Source of the DNA: Phycisphaerae bacterium | GTDB taxonomy: Bacteria; Planctomycetota; Phycisphaerae; UBA1845; Fen-1342 | DNA: 64,000 bases | Assembly (NCBI GenBank): GCA_017999985.1 | Contig: JAGNKU010000008.1 | Coordinates: forward strand, 186,001 to 250,000 | Reading direction: 5' to 3' | Shown here: piece by piece, positions 54,705 to 61,702 of the stretch | Layout: each line of letters starts with the position of its first letter | Numbering within the stretch: the first letter of the stretch is position 1 | Made by a program: the position numbers and the translations under genes | Notes under the pieces: generated by a model | Told to the model about the DNA's origin: nothing | Database searches by the model: none | Seen by the model: the letters and a program-made list of their open reading frames with translations, nothing else

Positions 54705-54712
54705 GACTCGAA
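54693..54712 (-). other. tRNA-derived attachment site (3' end of probable tRNA-Asn)
   Basis: On the minus strand these 20 bases read as T-loop TTCGAGT, T-stem CCTAC, acceptor strand TCGGGGA and discriminator G, an exact tRNA 3' end without encoded CCA. The 5' half of the T-stem is not matched, so identity stops at the T-loop as expected for an att core. G73 with a UCCCCGA-type acceptor fits tRNA-Asn. It lies 88 bp from the 3' end of an intact integrase gene. Confidence 0.7.
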
Positions 54713-54799
54713 GCTATCGCACGAAACCGCCTCAGCGCTCGCAGAATGCCGTTTTTGCCTTGTTTTATAGGTGTTTTTCATCATTGCACCTTTGCCAGC

Positions 54800-55972
54800 C
54801 TATGCCATCTGGCGCCCTTCCGTGCCGATCATTGGGTGACGTATTGCGTCCGGCGCCGCCTGTCTGTACTCCGGCAGTCGCCCGACGGCGCCCGCTGTGT
54901 CCAGTACACGCGGGTCAGTGTACGTGCCGGCCGTGAGCTTGTAGTCCGTGTGCCGCATCAATTGCATGATCGTGCGAGGCGATACGCCGGCCCGTTCCAG
55001 CTCGGAGCAGAACGTCACACGCAAGCTGTGAAAGCCGACTGTCAGCACGTCGCCAACGCGGCACTCGATTCCCGCCCGCTCGCAATCGGCCCAAAAGGTT
55101 TCACACCTGGGGATCGTGACGAACACAGGGGCGCCAGGATCAACGCCAGCCGGCCTAGATTCGCGCAGGCGCAACGCAAGCCCCGGGGGTAGGGGGATCG
55201 TGTCAGCCCGCCGGCTTTTCGTGGCTTCCGGCCGCAGCTCCAGGCGCGGACGGTCATCGTCTAGCCGCACGTCCTGCCATTGGAGCTTGCCGAGTTCGCC
55301 CAGGCGCAGCCCGGTCCCGAGCGCCACGCGATAGAGCAACTCACGCGGACCGGCCACGGCCAGTAGCCGGAGCACTTCGTCTGGAGCAAGCGCCCGCCGC
55401 TGGCGCCGCCGGCAGCCCCGGTCGTCAATCGTCGGCAGCGAGGCGAGGGGGTTTCGGTCCAGCCGGCCGGCGCCCACGGCCCACAGACAAAACGCAACGG
55501 CCGTCGCCCGGTCGTTTTTGATCGTCCTGGGCGACGCACCGGCAGCCCGGCGCGATTCAAGATACTGGATCATCGCCTCGCGGCCCACGTCCGGCAGCCG
55601 GCGCCAGCCACACGCGGAGCCAATCGCAGTCAACGCCGCATTCACGTGTGCAATGTAGGCCGGGTCACGTCCGCCCAACCGCAGCTCCGCAACGTAGTCC
55701 GCGACGTTTTCAGCGAACGTCCCGCGCCGCTTGTTCGTCAACTTGTCCACGAGCCCGAACGATTCCAACAGGCGCCGGGGGAGCGTCCGCTCCATGTCCG
55801 GCGTGATAGGATCACCGGCCGCCTTGCGGTCCACCGCCTGTTGCAGCATGGCGTGCCACCGCGCGGATACCGAGCGGTCCGCACAGAACCTGGCCCGCTT
55901 GTGCGCGTATGGCCCCAAGGCAATCGAGCCGTGCCAATCGTCGCGCCCCGCAACCTTGATTAGCTTCGCCAC
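54800..55972 (-). CDS. Prophage tyrosine integrase
   Basis: 390 residues. GTG 55972 (VAKLIKVAGRDD) has GGAGGG 7 bases upstream, and the upstream gene stops 4 bp before, so they are coupled. Core-binding domain (YVAELRLGGRDPAYIAHVNA) and catalytic domain with Arg in GTGLRLGELGKLQW, Lys in EATKSRRADTIPL, HSLR box, RH (LMRHTDYKLTAG) and Tyr in TYTDP. All catalytic residues are present. It should insert the element at the neighbouring tRNA 3' end. It is the last gene of the minus-strand run. Confidence 0.93.
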   Translation of the reverse strand: MAKLIKVAGRDDWHGSIALGPYAHKRARFCADRSVSARWHAMLQQAVDRKAAGDPITPDMERTLPRRLLESFGLVDKLTNKRRGTFAENVADYVAELRLGGRDPAYIAHVNAALTAIGSACGWRRLPDVGREAMIQYLESRRAAGASPRTIKNDRATAVAFCLWAVGAGRLDRNPLASLPTIDDRGCRRRQRRALAPDEVLRLLAVAGPRELLYRVALGTGLRLGELGKLQWQDVRLDDDRPRLELRPEATKSRRADTIPLPPGLALRLRESRPAGVDPGAPVFVTIPRCETFWADCERAGIECRVGDVLTVGFHSLRVTFCSELERAGVSPRTIMQLMRHTDYKLTAGTYTDPRVLDTAGAVGRLPEYRQAAPDAIRHPMIGTEGRQMA

Positions 55973-55976
55973 GACG

Positions 55977-56543
55977 TTACCCTCCAGCGTTCGCCTGCTT
56001 CGTCTTCGATTCGGCCAGCCACTCATCAAAGCTCGCAATCATGATCCGCTTCGCTTCCCCGAATGCGATTTTGCGTCGCACGAGCAATGCCTCCGCGAGT
56101 TTTCGAACGGCGTAGTGGTTGTGTTGGATCATGTTCCGCGCGCGGTATTTCAGATAGGCTAAGTAGGCGTCGAGTTCCATCGTGTCGCGTGACGCGCGCC
56201 CCTGCATGTAGGTCAGATAGCTTAGGCACTCGCATGCGTTGCCATAGTCGGCATCGGCGCCGCATTCGTCAAAGTCCTCCCCGATGCACAATCCGGCGCC
56301 GGCCGCACCAGCCAGAGAACACAGCGCCAGCGATTCCACATACGCCCGGTCGCGCGCTTTCGGCTTAAGTTCGCTCGCCAGCCGTTCGCGTCGCTTGGGA
56401 TCATGGGTTTTCTTATGCAAAACGTGCCCGAGCGAGTCGCCCTCGGGCTCAATCGTGACATGCCGACACGCTAGCCCGAGCAGCCACGCCACGACAGCGT
56501 GCCCGGCCTCGTGATACGCCGTTCGCTTTTCGTCCTGTTCCAC
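55977..56543 (-). CDS. FtsH/M41-like zinc peptidase domain protein without AAA+ domain
   Basis: 188 residues. GTG 56543 has a perfect AGGAGG 7 bases upstream; a frame to 56,567 is less supported. TAYHEAGHAVVAWLLG is the HEAGH zinc-binding motif of FtsH-family (M41) peptidases, followed by VTIEPEGDSLGHVLH, as in FtsH (RVSIVPRG.ALG). A later Asp in GEDFDECGADADY could be the third ligand. There is no ATPase or membrane segment. Sits directly before the integrase. Role unknown; it could process a phage or host protein. Confidence 0.8.
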   Translation of the reverse strand: MEQDEKRTAYHEAGHAVVAWLLGLACRHVTIEPEGDSLGHVLHKKTHDPKRRERLASELKPKARDRAYVESLALCSLAGAAGAGLCIGEDFDECGADADYGNACECLSYLTYMQGRASRDTMELDAYLAYLKYRARNMIQHNHYAVRKLAEALLVRRKIAFGEAKRIMIASFDEWLAESKTKQANAGG

Positions 56544-56566
56544 GCCGCACCTCCTAGTTTTCGCCA

Positions 56567-57115
56567 CTATGATGCATTTCGCATTTCACGAGTGCGACAA
56601 TTGCGGCCCGTTACTCGATCAGCAGCAACGTGGTACAGGCCACAGAGCGGACATCGCCAAACCCCCAGGCGCACGCGATTCCAAAAGCCTTCAAAATACC
56701 GCCGGTTTAACTCACAACATGCTGTCACGTCCGGCAGGCACACCCGATGCCAGCTCAAGTGCGTAGGCGCCGGCCAGCCGCGACGCTGCCACGCCGTCCG
56801 ATTGTCACGCGACAGCGCGACCGCCAGCGATTGACGCCCGACGCCCCGCGCCAGCGACCGCGACAACCTGGGGTAGCCGTGGTCATCGAGCCAGACCGCC
56901 ACCGCCGGCCGATCAGCCGGCGCCAGCTTCGCGAGTTCACGCGGAGCCAGGCGATACGGCAGCTCGGCGCAGCACTCGACACACCACGCCCCGGGGTAGT
57001 GGCCCGAGCCGTCCCGGTACTGCTCGCCAACCGGGACCGGACCGGAGTGCCAGGGGCAGGAACACGCGAACACAGCCAACGCCGGGGGGCCGGTCGGAAA
57101 GTTCAAGTCGTCCAT
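56567..57115 (-). CDS. Cys-rich protein with zinc-ribbon-like motif
   Basis: 182 residues from ATG 57115 (MDDLNFPTGPP), with GAGGG 7 bases upstream. Cys pairs are spread along the chain (CSCPWH, WCVECC, ACCEL, WRCPLCGLYHVAADRVTGRNC), the last resembling a zinc ribbon. The rest is Arg- and Pro-rich. No family recognised; perhaps a nucleic-acid-binding accessory factor of the element. Same strand and close spacing as the peptidase and initiator genes. Confidence 0.6.
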   Translation of the reverse strand: MDDLNFPTGPPALAVFACSCPWHSGPVPVGEQYRDGSGHYPGAWCVECCAELPYRLAPRELAKLAPADRPAVAVWLDDHGYPRLSRSLARGVGRQSLAVALSRDNRTAWQRRGWPAPTHLSWHRVCLPDVTACCELNRRYFEGFWNRVRLGVWRCPLCGLYHVAADRVTGRNCRTREMRNAS

Positions 57116-57346
57116 GTTGTCACCCTCAGAACGGGGCTCGGCGAGGGTCGGCTATTCGCCCACAAGTGGCGACCGGGGCCTTACGGCTTGCCGCGACACC
57201 TCGCCGAGCTGTTCATCGCGCGCGAGAAAGCGCGCTTCCGGTAAATGGGGGGCTTGTGGTTCATAGCACCTGAAGTATCGGCCATGTTTTGGCCCGCGTC
57301 AAGTTCCCGAGCAGAAAAACAACGCCAAGCCGAACACACGGGGGGG

Positions 57347-57994
57347 TCAAAACGGCAGCCCGTCGCTTTCGTCTGGCGCCCCTGGCTCGCCGGCTACGCT
57401 CGGGCTACGCCGGCGAGCTTCGTCGTCGTCATAGAACAAGTCGCGCGGGTCGGGCACGTCGTCGGGGTATTCCTCGTCATCAGGGCGATGTGATTCTCGA
57501 GAGTCTTTCCCTGTAATGGGGGACACGGCCGCCGCTCTTGCGGCGTCGGCCGTGTTCCCCTTCTGTAGTTCTGTAAGGGGGGCACTTTTTGTCCCCAATA
57601 ATGGGTACTTTTTGTCCCCCATCGGGGTACTTTTTGTCCCCCATCGGGGTACTTTTTGTCCCCTATCATTGGGGTACTTTTTGTCCCCTATATGGGGGCA
57701 CTTTTTGTCCCCTATTGGCAACGCCAGCACCAGCACCGCCGGCCCGGTCGCGCGGCTGCCCGGCGTGACCACCGTCACGAGCCCGAGCCGCCGCAACTTC
57801 GTCAACGCCCGGCGCACCGTCCGCACGTGACACCCGAGCGCTCGCGTGATGCGCGACTGCGAGACTGATACCCGACCGTCGCGGTCCGCGTGTCGGAACA
57901 GCAGCAACCAAACGGCCACGGCAGCCACGCCAAGCCCGTGCGCATGATGATCCGCAAAGTCGTTTAGCATGGCCCACCGGCTACCCCGTTCCAT
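57347..57994 (-). CDS. Winged-helix replication-initiator-like protein with iterons in its coding sequence
   Basis: 215 residues from ATG 57994, with AGAGG upstream. The N-terminal ~85 residues form a winged helix (VWLLLFRHADRDGRVSVSQS, HVRTVRRALTKLRRLGLV), as in phage and plasmid initiators or replisome organisers. Residues ~95-140 are encoded by six DNA repeats and read as GDKKYP, GQKVP or GTKSTP depending on frame. The C-terminal third is acidic and disordered (DDEEYPDDVPDPRDLFYDDD) and ends in DESDGLPF, like the SSB acidic tip. Overlaps the upstream HTH gene by 14 bp. Role inferred from architecture, not from homology search. Confidence 0.7.
   Translation of the reverse strand: MERGSRWAMLNDFADHHAHGLGVAAVAVWLLLFRHADRDGRVSVSQSRITRALGCHVRTVRRALTKLRRLGLVTVVTPGSRATGPAVLVLALPIGDKKCPHIGDKKYPNDRGQKVPRWGTKSTPMGDKKYPLLGTKSAPLTELQKGNTADAARAAAVSPITGKDSRESHRPDDEEYPDDVPDPRDLFYDDDEARRRSPSVAGEPGAPDESDGLPF
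57577..57715. repeat. Six iterons, candidate replication origin
   Basis: Six copies of (T/C)ACTTTTTGTCCCC at 57,583, 57,606, 57,628, 57,650, 57,675 and 57,699, spaced 22-25 bp (about two helical turns), each preceded by a run of G that makes GGG...CCCC flanks. They lie inside the initiator-like gene and are translated in all three frames, which indicates conservation of the DNA itself. Confidence 0.75.
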
Positions 57995-58187
57995 CCGTCA
58001 CCTCTACGCGGTCCGGTCGCTTGCAGCCGCACTCGATAAACCGCGCCAAGTCCGAAGCACGCCACCGACACGAGCCGCCAAGCTTCACGGCCGGGGGAAT
58101 GTCACCGCTGGCCGCCAGCCGCCACACGCTACGGACGGCCACGCCGAGCAGCTCGGCTACCTCGCGCACCCTCAAAAGCTTGTCCAT
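57981..58187 (-). CDS. AlpA/excisionase-type HTH protein
   Basis: 68 residues from ATG 58187 (MDKLLRVREVAELLG). The motif LRVREVAELLGVAVRSVWRL, AASGDIPPAVKLGG and CRWRASDLARFIE is the classic MerR-fold excisionase/AlpA pattern (HTH plus wing). Overlaps both neighbours (58 bp upstream, 14 bp downstream), so it is translationally coupled to the initiator-like gene. Probable directionality factor or early regulator. Confidence 0.8.
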   Translation of the reverse strand: MDKLLRVREVAELLGVAVRSVWRLAASGDIPPAVKLGGSCRWRASDLARFIECGCKRPDRVEVTDGTG

Positions 58188-58374
58188 CGTCCAGGACCAC
58201 CACGCCACCGCCCGGGCACCGAGCCCGCGCCGCATCGCTGATAACCCGCGAGTCGAAGTAGACCCGCCGGCCACGCCGGATCACGTCCAGCGAACCAATC
58301 CGCGCCCAACGCCGCACCGCGTCGGCGCTCACCCCCAGCACCTGGCCCGCCTCGCGAGCCGTCAAAAGTCGCAC
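58129..58374 (-). CDS. HTH (MerR/excisionase-fold) DNA-binding protein
   Basis: 81 residues from GTG 58374, with AAGGGG upstream. LLTAREAGQVLGVSADAVRRWARIGSLD and RVYFDSRVI give an HTH plus wing close to the downstream protein but with a different tail (GGGVVVLDDGQAFEGA). Two overlapping excisionase-fold genes in a row suggest a lysogeny/excision control pair. First gene of the coupled operon leading to the initiator. Confidence 0.7.
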   Translation of the reverse strand: MRLLTAREAGQVLGVSADAVRRWARIGSLDVIRRGRRVYFDSRVISDAARARCPGGGVVVLDDGQAFEGARGSRAARRGRP

Positions 58375-58625
58375 GCGTCACCCCTTATTGAGAATCAACT
58401 ATCAATCAAACTAACCGCTAGAATTGATTCATCCCGGACGAGTCGGGAGCGCTTTTTGTTTTTTGTAGTACCTTCAGGGCCACTCAAACCGCTCCCGATT
58501 GTTTTGGGGGGTAGTTTGGTACCACCCTGGCCCGTTGCGTCGAACCTTGTCGCCAGATGTACGCCTGGTGCGTGTCTGTGGCGATTGTGGGGCCCGCGTG
58601 TCATCTAGTGGAGCGAAGCTCCGCT

Positions 58626-58823
58626 TCAATGGCACGCCTTGGCTTGAGCCATGCGGGCGAGCTCGCTCTTGATGCGCGGCAACTGATCGGAGCTGTAGAC
58701 GAATTTCCCGCCAACCGTGTCAATTGGCTGAATGTGTCTTGACTTCAGGCAATAGCGCAGGACGTGAATCTCAACGCCGCATTCCTTCGCTAGCTGGCCG
58801 ATGCTGTAAATCTGTTTTGTCAT
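58626..58823 (-). CDS. Small MerR-fold regulator
   Basis: 65 residues from ATG 58823 with AAGGA 8 bases upstream. YSIGQLAKECGVEIHVLRYCLKSRHI is a MerR-type HTH, followed by a short wing (GGKFVYSSDQLPRIK) and a helical end. No effector or dimerisation domain. It is separated from the HTH operon by about 250 bp containing a hairpin with T-runs, and from the tape measure gene by about 240 bp. Confidence 0.75.
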   Translation of the reverse strand: MTKQIYSIGQLAKECGVEIHVLRYCLKSRHIQPIDTVGGKFVYSSDQLPRIKSELARMAQAKACH

Positions 58824-59066
58824 TGCAAAATCCTTTCTTCAACGTGATACCAAAAGCCAAAAAAGGGGGACCGGGGGGGGTCGCTGGCGTGGGTTAGTAT
58901 CACCAGGCGTTGCCACGCCCCGGTCTTGTGTCCTATGCCCGCCGCCGATCCAGCGTTAGAGGCAACCTCGAAGCCAGACCACCGGCCGACGGCGAGCGAA
59001 ACAGGCCCCAGACTGCGGGGGACGAACAAGAGGCAAGAGGGAGCTCCGCAGCCTGGGGGGAGCGGG

Positions 59067-61643
59067 TCACGCGTCCGCCGTTAACACCTGTTCCAGATTG
59101 CCGGCTGCCCGCTCGCTGATCTGCACAAGCTTCTCGACGCCGCGTGCCGTCCGTTCGGCTGTACTGGCACCCGCCAGGCCGCCGACGCTGGACGCCAGGA
59201 ACGTACCTTGCACGGCTATCTTCTGCTCCATCGCTGCCGCAAGGTTTGCTGCGGTTGGCAACGCCATAGCCGGCATCGCCGGCAGCTCGCCTAATGCACC
59301 GGGAGCTGCCCAGCCCTCGGCCGATTCACGCAGCAACTTCGCCTGTGCGAGCGCATACCGCAGCCGGCCTTGCGCTTCCTTCAATGCCGCTTGGGCCGCG
59401 TTGATGCGCCCGGCCGATGCGGTCACCAATGCAGACTCAAACTCCGCTTGGGCATCGGCTACAGCTTTCATCGCCCGGTCGCGCTGGCCCTTGGCAACGT
59501 CGGCCGCGTCCCGGCGGGCTTGCTCGATCTGTGCCCGCTTGGCGTCCGCCTCGTCGGCAATCCGCGCTTGCCGCTGGTCCGCCCGCTCGCTCGCCGACGC
59601 CCTCGCGGCCTCAACGTCATACCACGGATCGACCGTGCCGCGCAGCTCGATCCATTCCTCCTCGACACGGGCTACCAGTTTTCCCGTGGTGCCGAGGAAC
59701 CACTCGGTGAAGCCGACCCACAGTCGCTTCAAAAAGGCTATAACCTCGTGGATTGCGCGGGCAATTCCGTAGCATGTGTAAATGAACACGCGCTCCATCC
59801 GCGTCGCGAAATCAGACATCGCGGTATACGCGCCCGTGCGCAGGTTTTCGAGCACCTCTAGCAAGCCCGCCGCCCCGGTTTGCCACGTGGCTTTGAGCGC
59901 TGCCCACAAGACAACCGCCGCCGCTTGCACGTCGCCGGTTGCCATTGCGTCGGCAATGCCGCCCATCACGCGGCCCGCGACCCGCTGGAGCTCACCAAAA
60001 CGCTGCATCAACCATTGCAACGCCGTCGCCGCTGTGCCAGTCTGGTAGACCACAACCGCGCCAAGCGTGCCCAAGGCCGCGACCACCAGGCCAATCGGGC
60101 TAGCCAGCGCAGCGAGAGCCGCACCGCCGGCTAACGTGGCGGCCTTCAAGCCGCCGAGCACGGCCGCCAAGCCAGAGATCGCAACGCCAGCCGTTTTGAA
60201 TGCTACACCGGCCGCAACCAGCGCAGCACTGGCCCCAATCACGCCGGCCGCGATGCCGCCAATCGTCACGACCAGGGACCGATTCGCATCGACCCAAGAA
60301 GCCACACCTCGCGCAACCACCGTCAGCCGCGTGATGATCTCCGTCAGCGCTGGTGCGAGCGCACCGCCGATGGTGAATACCGCCGACTGGAGCACCCGCC
60401 GCAAGCGACTGAAAGCGTCCGAAAGCCTGGCCGCCGCCGCGGCATCCTGTGTGCTAATCGTGATGCCGAGCGCTCGCGCTTCGGCCCGCATTGCCGCGAG
60501 CCCCCCCGTAGCCTCACGCACAAAAGGGAGCAGCGACCGAGCACCTTTGCCGAACACAGCCAGGGCCGCCGCCGCACGTTGACCAGGGTCGGGCAACTTG
60601 GCTAGTGCTTCGGACACCACGGCAAACTGTGTGTCCAGCTTCAGGCCCGCGAGGTCGCCGGCAGACAATCCCAAGCGTCCCAACGCATCGGCCGCCGTCT
60701 TGCTGCCGTCCGCTGCTGCCCGGATCGTCTGTGAAAGCTTGACGATCGAATCATCGACGTCATCGCGCAGCGCACCACCAGCCGCACTAGCCGCTTGACG
60801 CAAGCCAGCCAGGCCATCGGCCGCCGTTACCAGCGTTGGGAGCAACGCCCGGCCATTGTCGCCGAAGATCGAAAGCGCCAGGGCCGCACGCCTGGCCGGA
60901 TTCTGGACACGTGACAACGCATCGGCCACGGTTTCCGCTTTGCGACCAGCTCCCAACCCCGCGAGGGCCTCAGCACTAACGCCGAGCCCGGCGCCGGCCA
61001 ACGCCCTATCATTCACCACCAGGCCAAGCCGAGCCACCGCCGCAGCCGCCGTCCCGGCTGCATTCTCGACGCCAGCGAGCATCGGCAATAGGTTTGTGCC
61101 AGAGCGACCGAAGATCTGCAACGCAGCCGCCGTTCGCGTGGCCGGATCGGACACACGCGCGAGCGCTGCACTCACCGCGTCGAATTGCTGATCGGCGTTG
61201 AGCCGCATGAGCGCATCAACGCTCAAGCCAAGCCGCTGGAATGCTTCGCGTGCAACCTTGGAACCCTGTCCAGCTTCCACGAGCGAACGCTGCATCAACC
61301 GTGCAGCCTTTTCCACGTCGCCGATAGATGTTCCGCTCAGCTCGGCCGCATAAGACAGCTCCGAGAGTGACTCGACCGACATCCCGGTACGCTTGCTCAT
61401 TTTGTCCAGCGTGTCGCCCTGGCTCGCAAACGAGCGCACCGCTAGCCCGAGCGCACCGGCCGCACCCACGCCGAAAGCCGCCATGCGCACGCCGACGCGC
61501 TGAAATGAATCACCAATACCGCGCAGCGTCGCCGAGAATGCCAGAAGCCGCGCACGCGCACGCGCCAAGCCGGCCGCTATCTTGTCATTAACGCCGAGCT
61601 CGACGTAGGCGCGACCAGCCCGAATACCACCAGCATCAGCCAT
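59067..61643 (-). CDS. Phage tail tape measure protein
   Basis: 858 residues from ATG 61643. Start ADAGGIRAGRAYVELGVND, then a coiled/helical region with FASQGDTLDKMSKRTGMSVE (the TP901-type tape measure opening), three ~60-residue repeats (131-192, 213-276, 317-378) ending in IFGxxGxxLLP, a long hydrophobic middle (about 470-560) and a Lys/Arg/Ala-rich coiled coil. Tape measure proteins set tail length and are ejected with the DNA. The length predicts a short siphovirus-type tail. It lies 59 bp after the capsid gene with no tail-tube or chaperone genes between. Confidence 0.88.
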   Translation of the reverse strand: MADAGGIRAGRAYVELGVNDKIAAGLARARARLLAFSATLRGIGDSFQRVGVRMAAFGVGAAGALGLAVRSFASQGDTLDKMSKRTGMSVESLSELSYAAELSGTSIGDVEKAARLMQRSLVEAGQGSKVAREAFQRLGLSVDALMRLNADQQFDAVSAALARVSDPATRTAAALQIFGRSGTNLLPMLAGVENAAGTAAAAVARLGLVVNDRALAGAGLGVSAEALAGLGAGRKAETVADALSRVQNPARRAALALSIFGDNGRALLPTLVTAADGLAGLRQAASAAGGALRDDVDDSIVKLSQTIRAAADGSKTAADALGRLGLSAGDLAGLKLDTQFAVVSEALAKLPDPGQRAAAALAVFGKGARSLLPFVREATGGLAAMRAEARALGITISTQDAAAAARLSDAFSRLRRVLQSAVFTIGGALAPALTEIITRLTVVARGVASWVDANRSLVVTIGGIAAGVIGASAALVAAGVAFKTAGVAISGLAAVLGGLKAATLAGGAALAALASPIGLVVAALGTLGAVVVYQTGTAATALQWLMQRFGELQRVAGRVMGGIADAMATGDVQAAAVVLWAALKATWQTGAAGLLEVLENLRTGAYTAMSDFATRMERVFIYTCYGIARAIHEVIAFLKRLWVGFTEWFLGTTGKLVARVEEEWIELRGTVDPWYDVEAARASASERADQRQARIADEADAKRAQIEQARRDAADVAKGQRDRAMKAVADAQAEFESALVTASAGRINAAQAALKEAQGRLRYALAQAKLLRESAEGWAAPGALGELPAMPAMALPTAANLAAAMEQKIAVQGTFLASSVGGLAGASTAERTARGVEKLVQISERAAGNLEQVLTADA

Positions 61644-61702
61644 AGTCTATCCTCGCGAGGGGGGCGCGGTTTGCGCCGCGCCCCCCGAGTCTAGTGGTAT
61701 TG

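Noticed and set aside
57577-57715. Possible CRISPR array
   Set aside because: The repeats are only about 14-18 bp and the intervening bases only 5-10 bp and partly conserved, and there is no cas gene. They fit iterons, not a CRISPR.
58839-58890. A/G-rich homopolymer runs upstream of the small MerR-fold gene
   Set aside because: Simple sequence without symmetry or repeat structure; no basis for a function.
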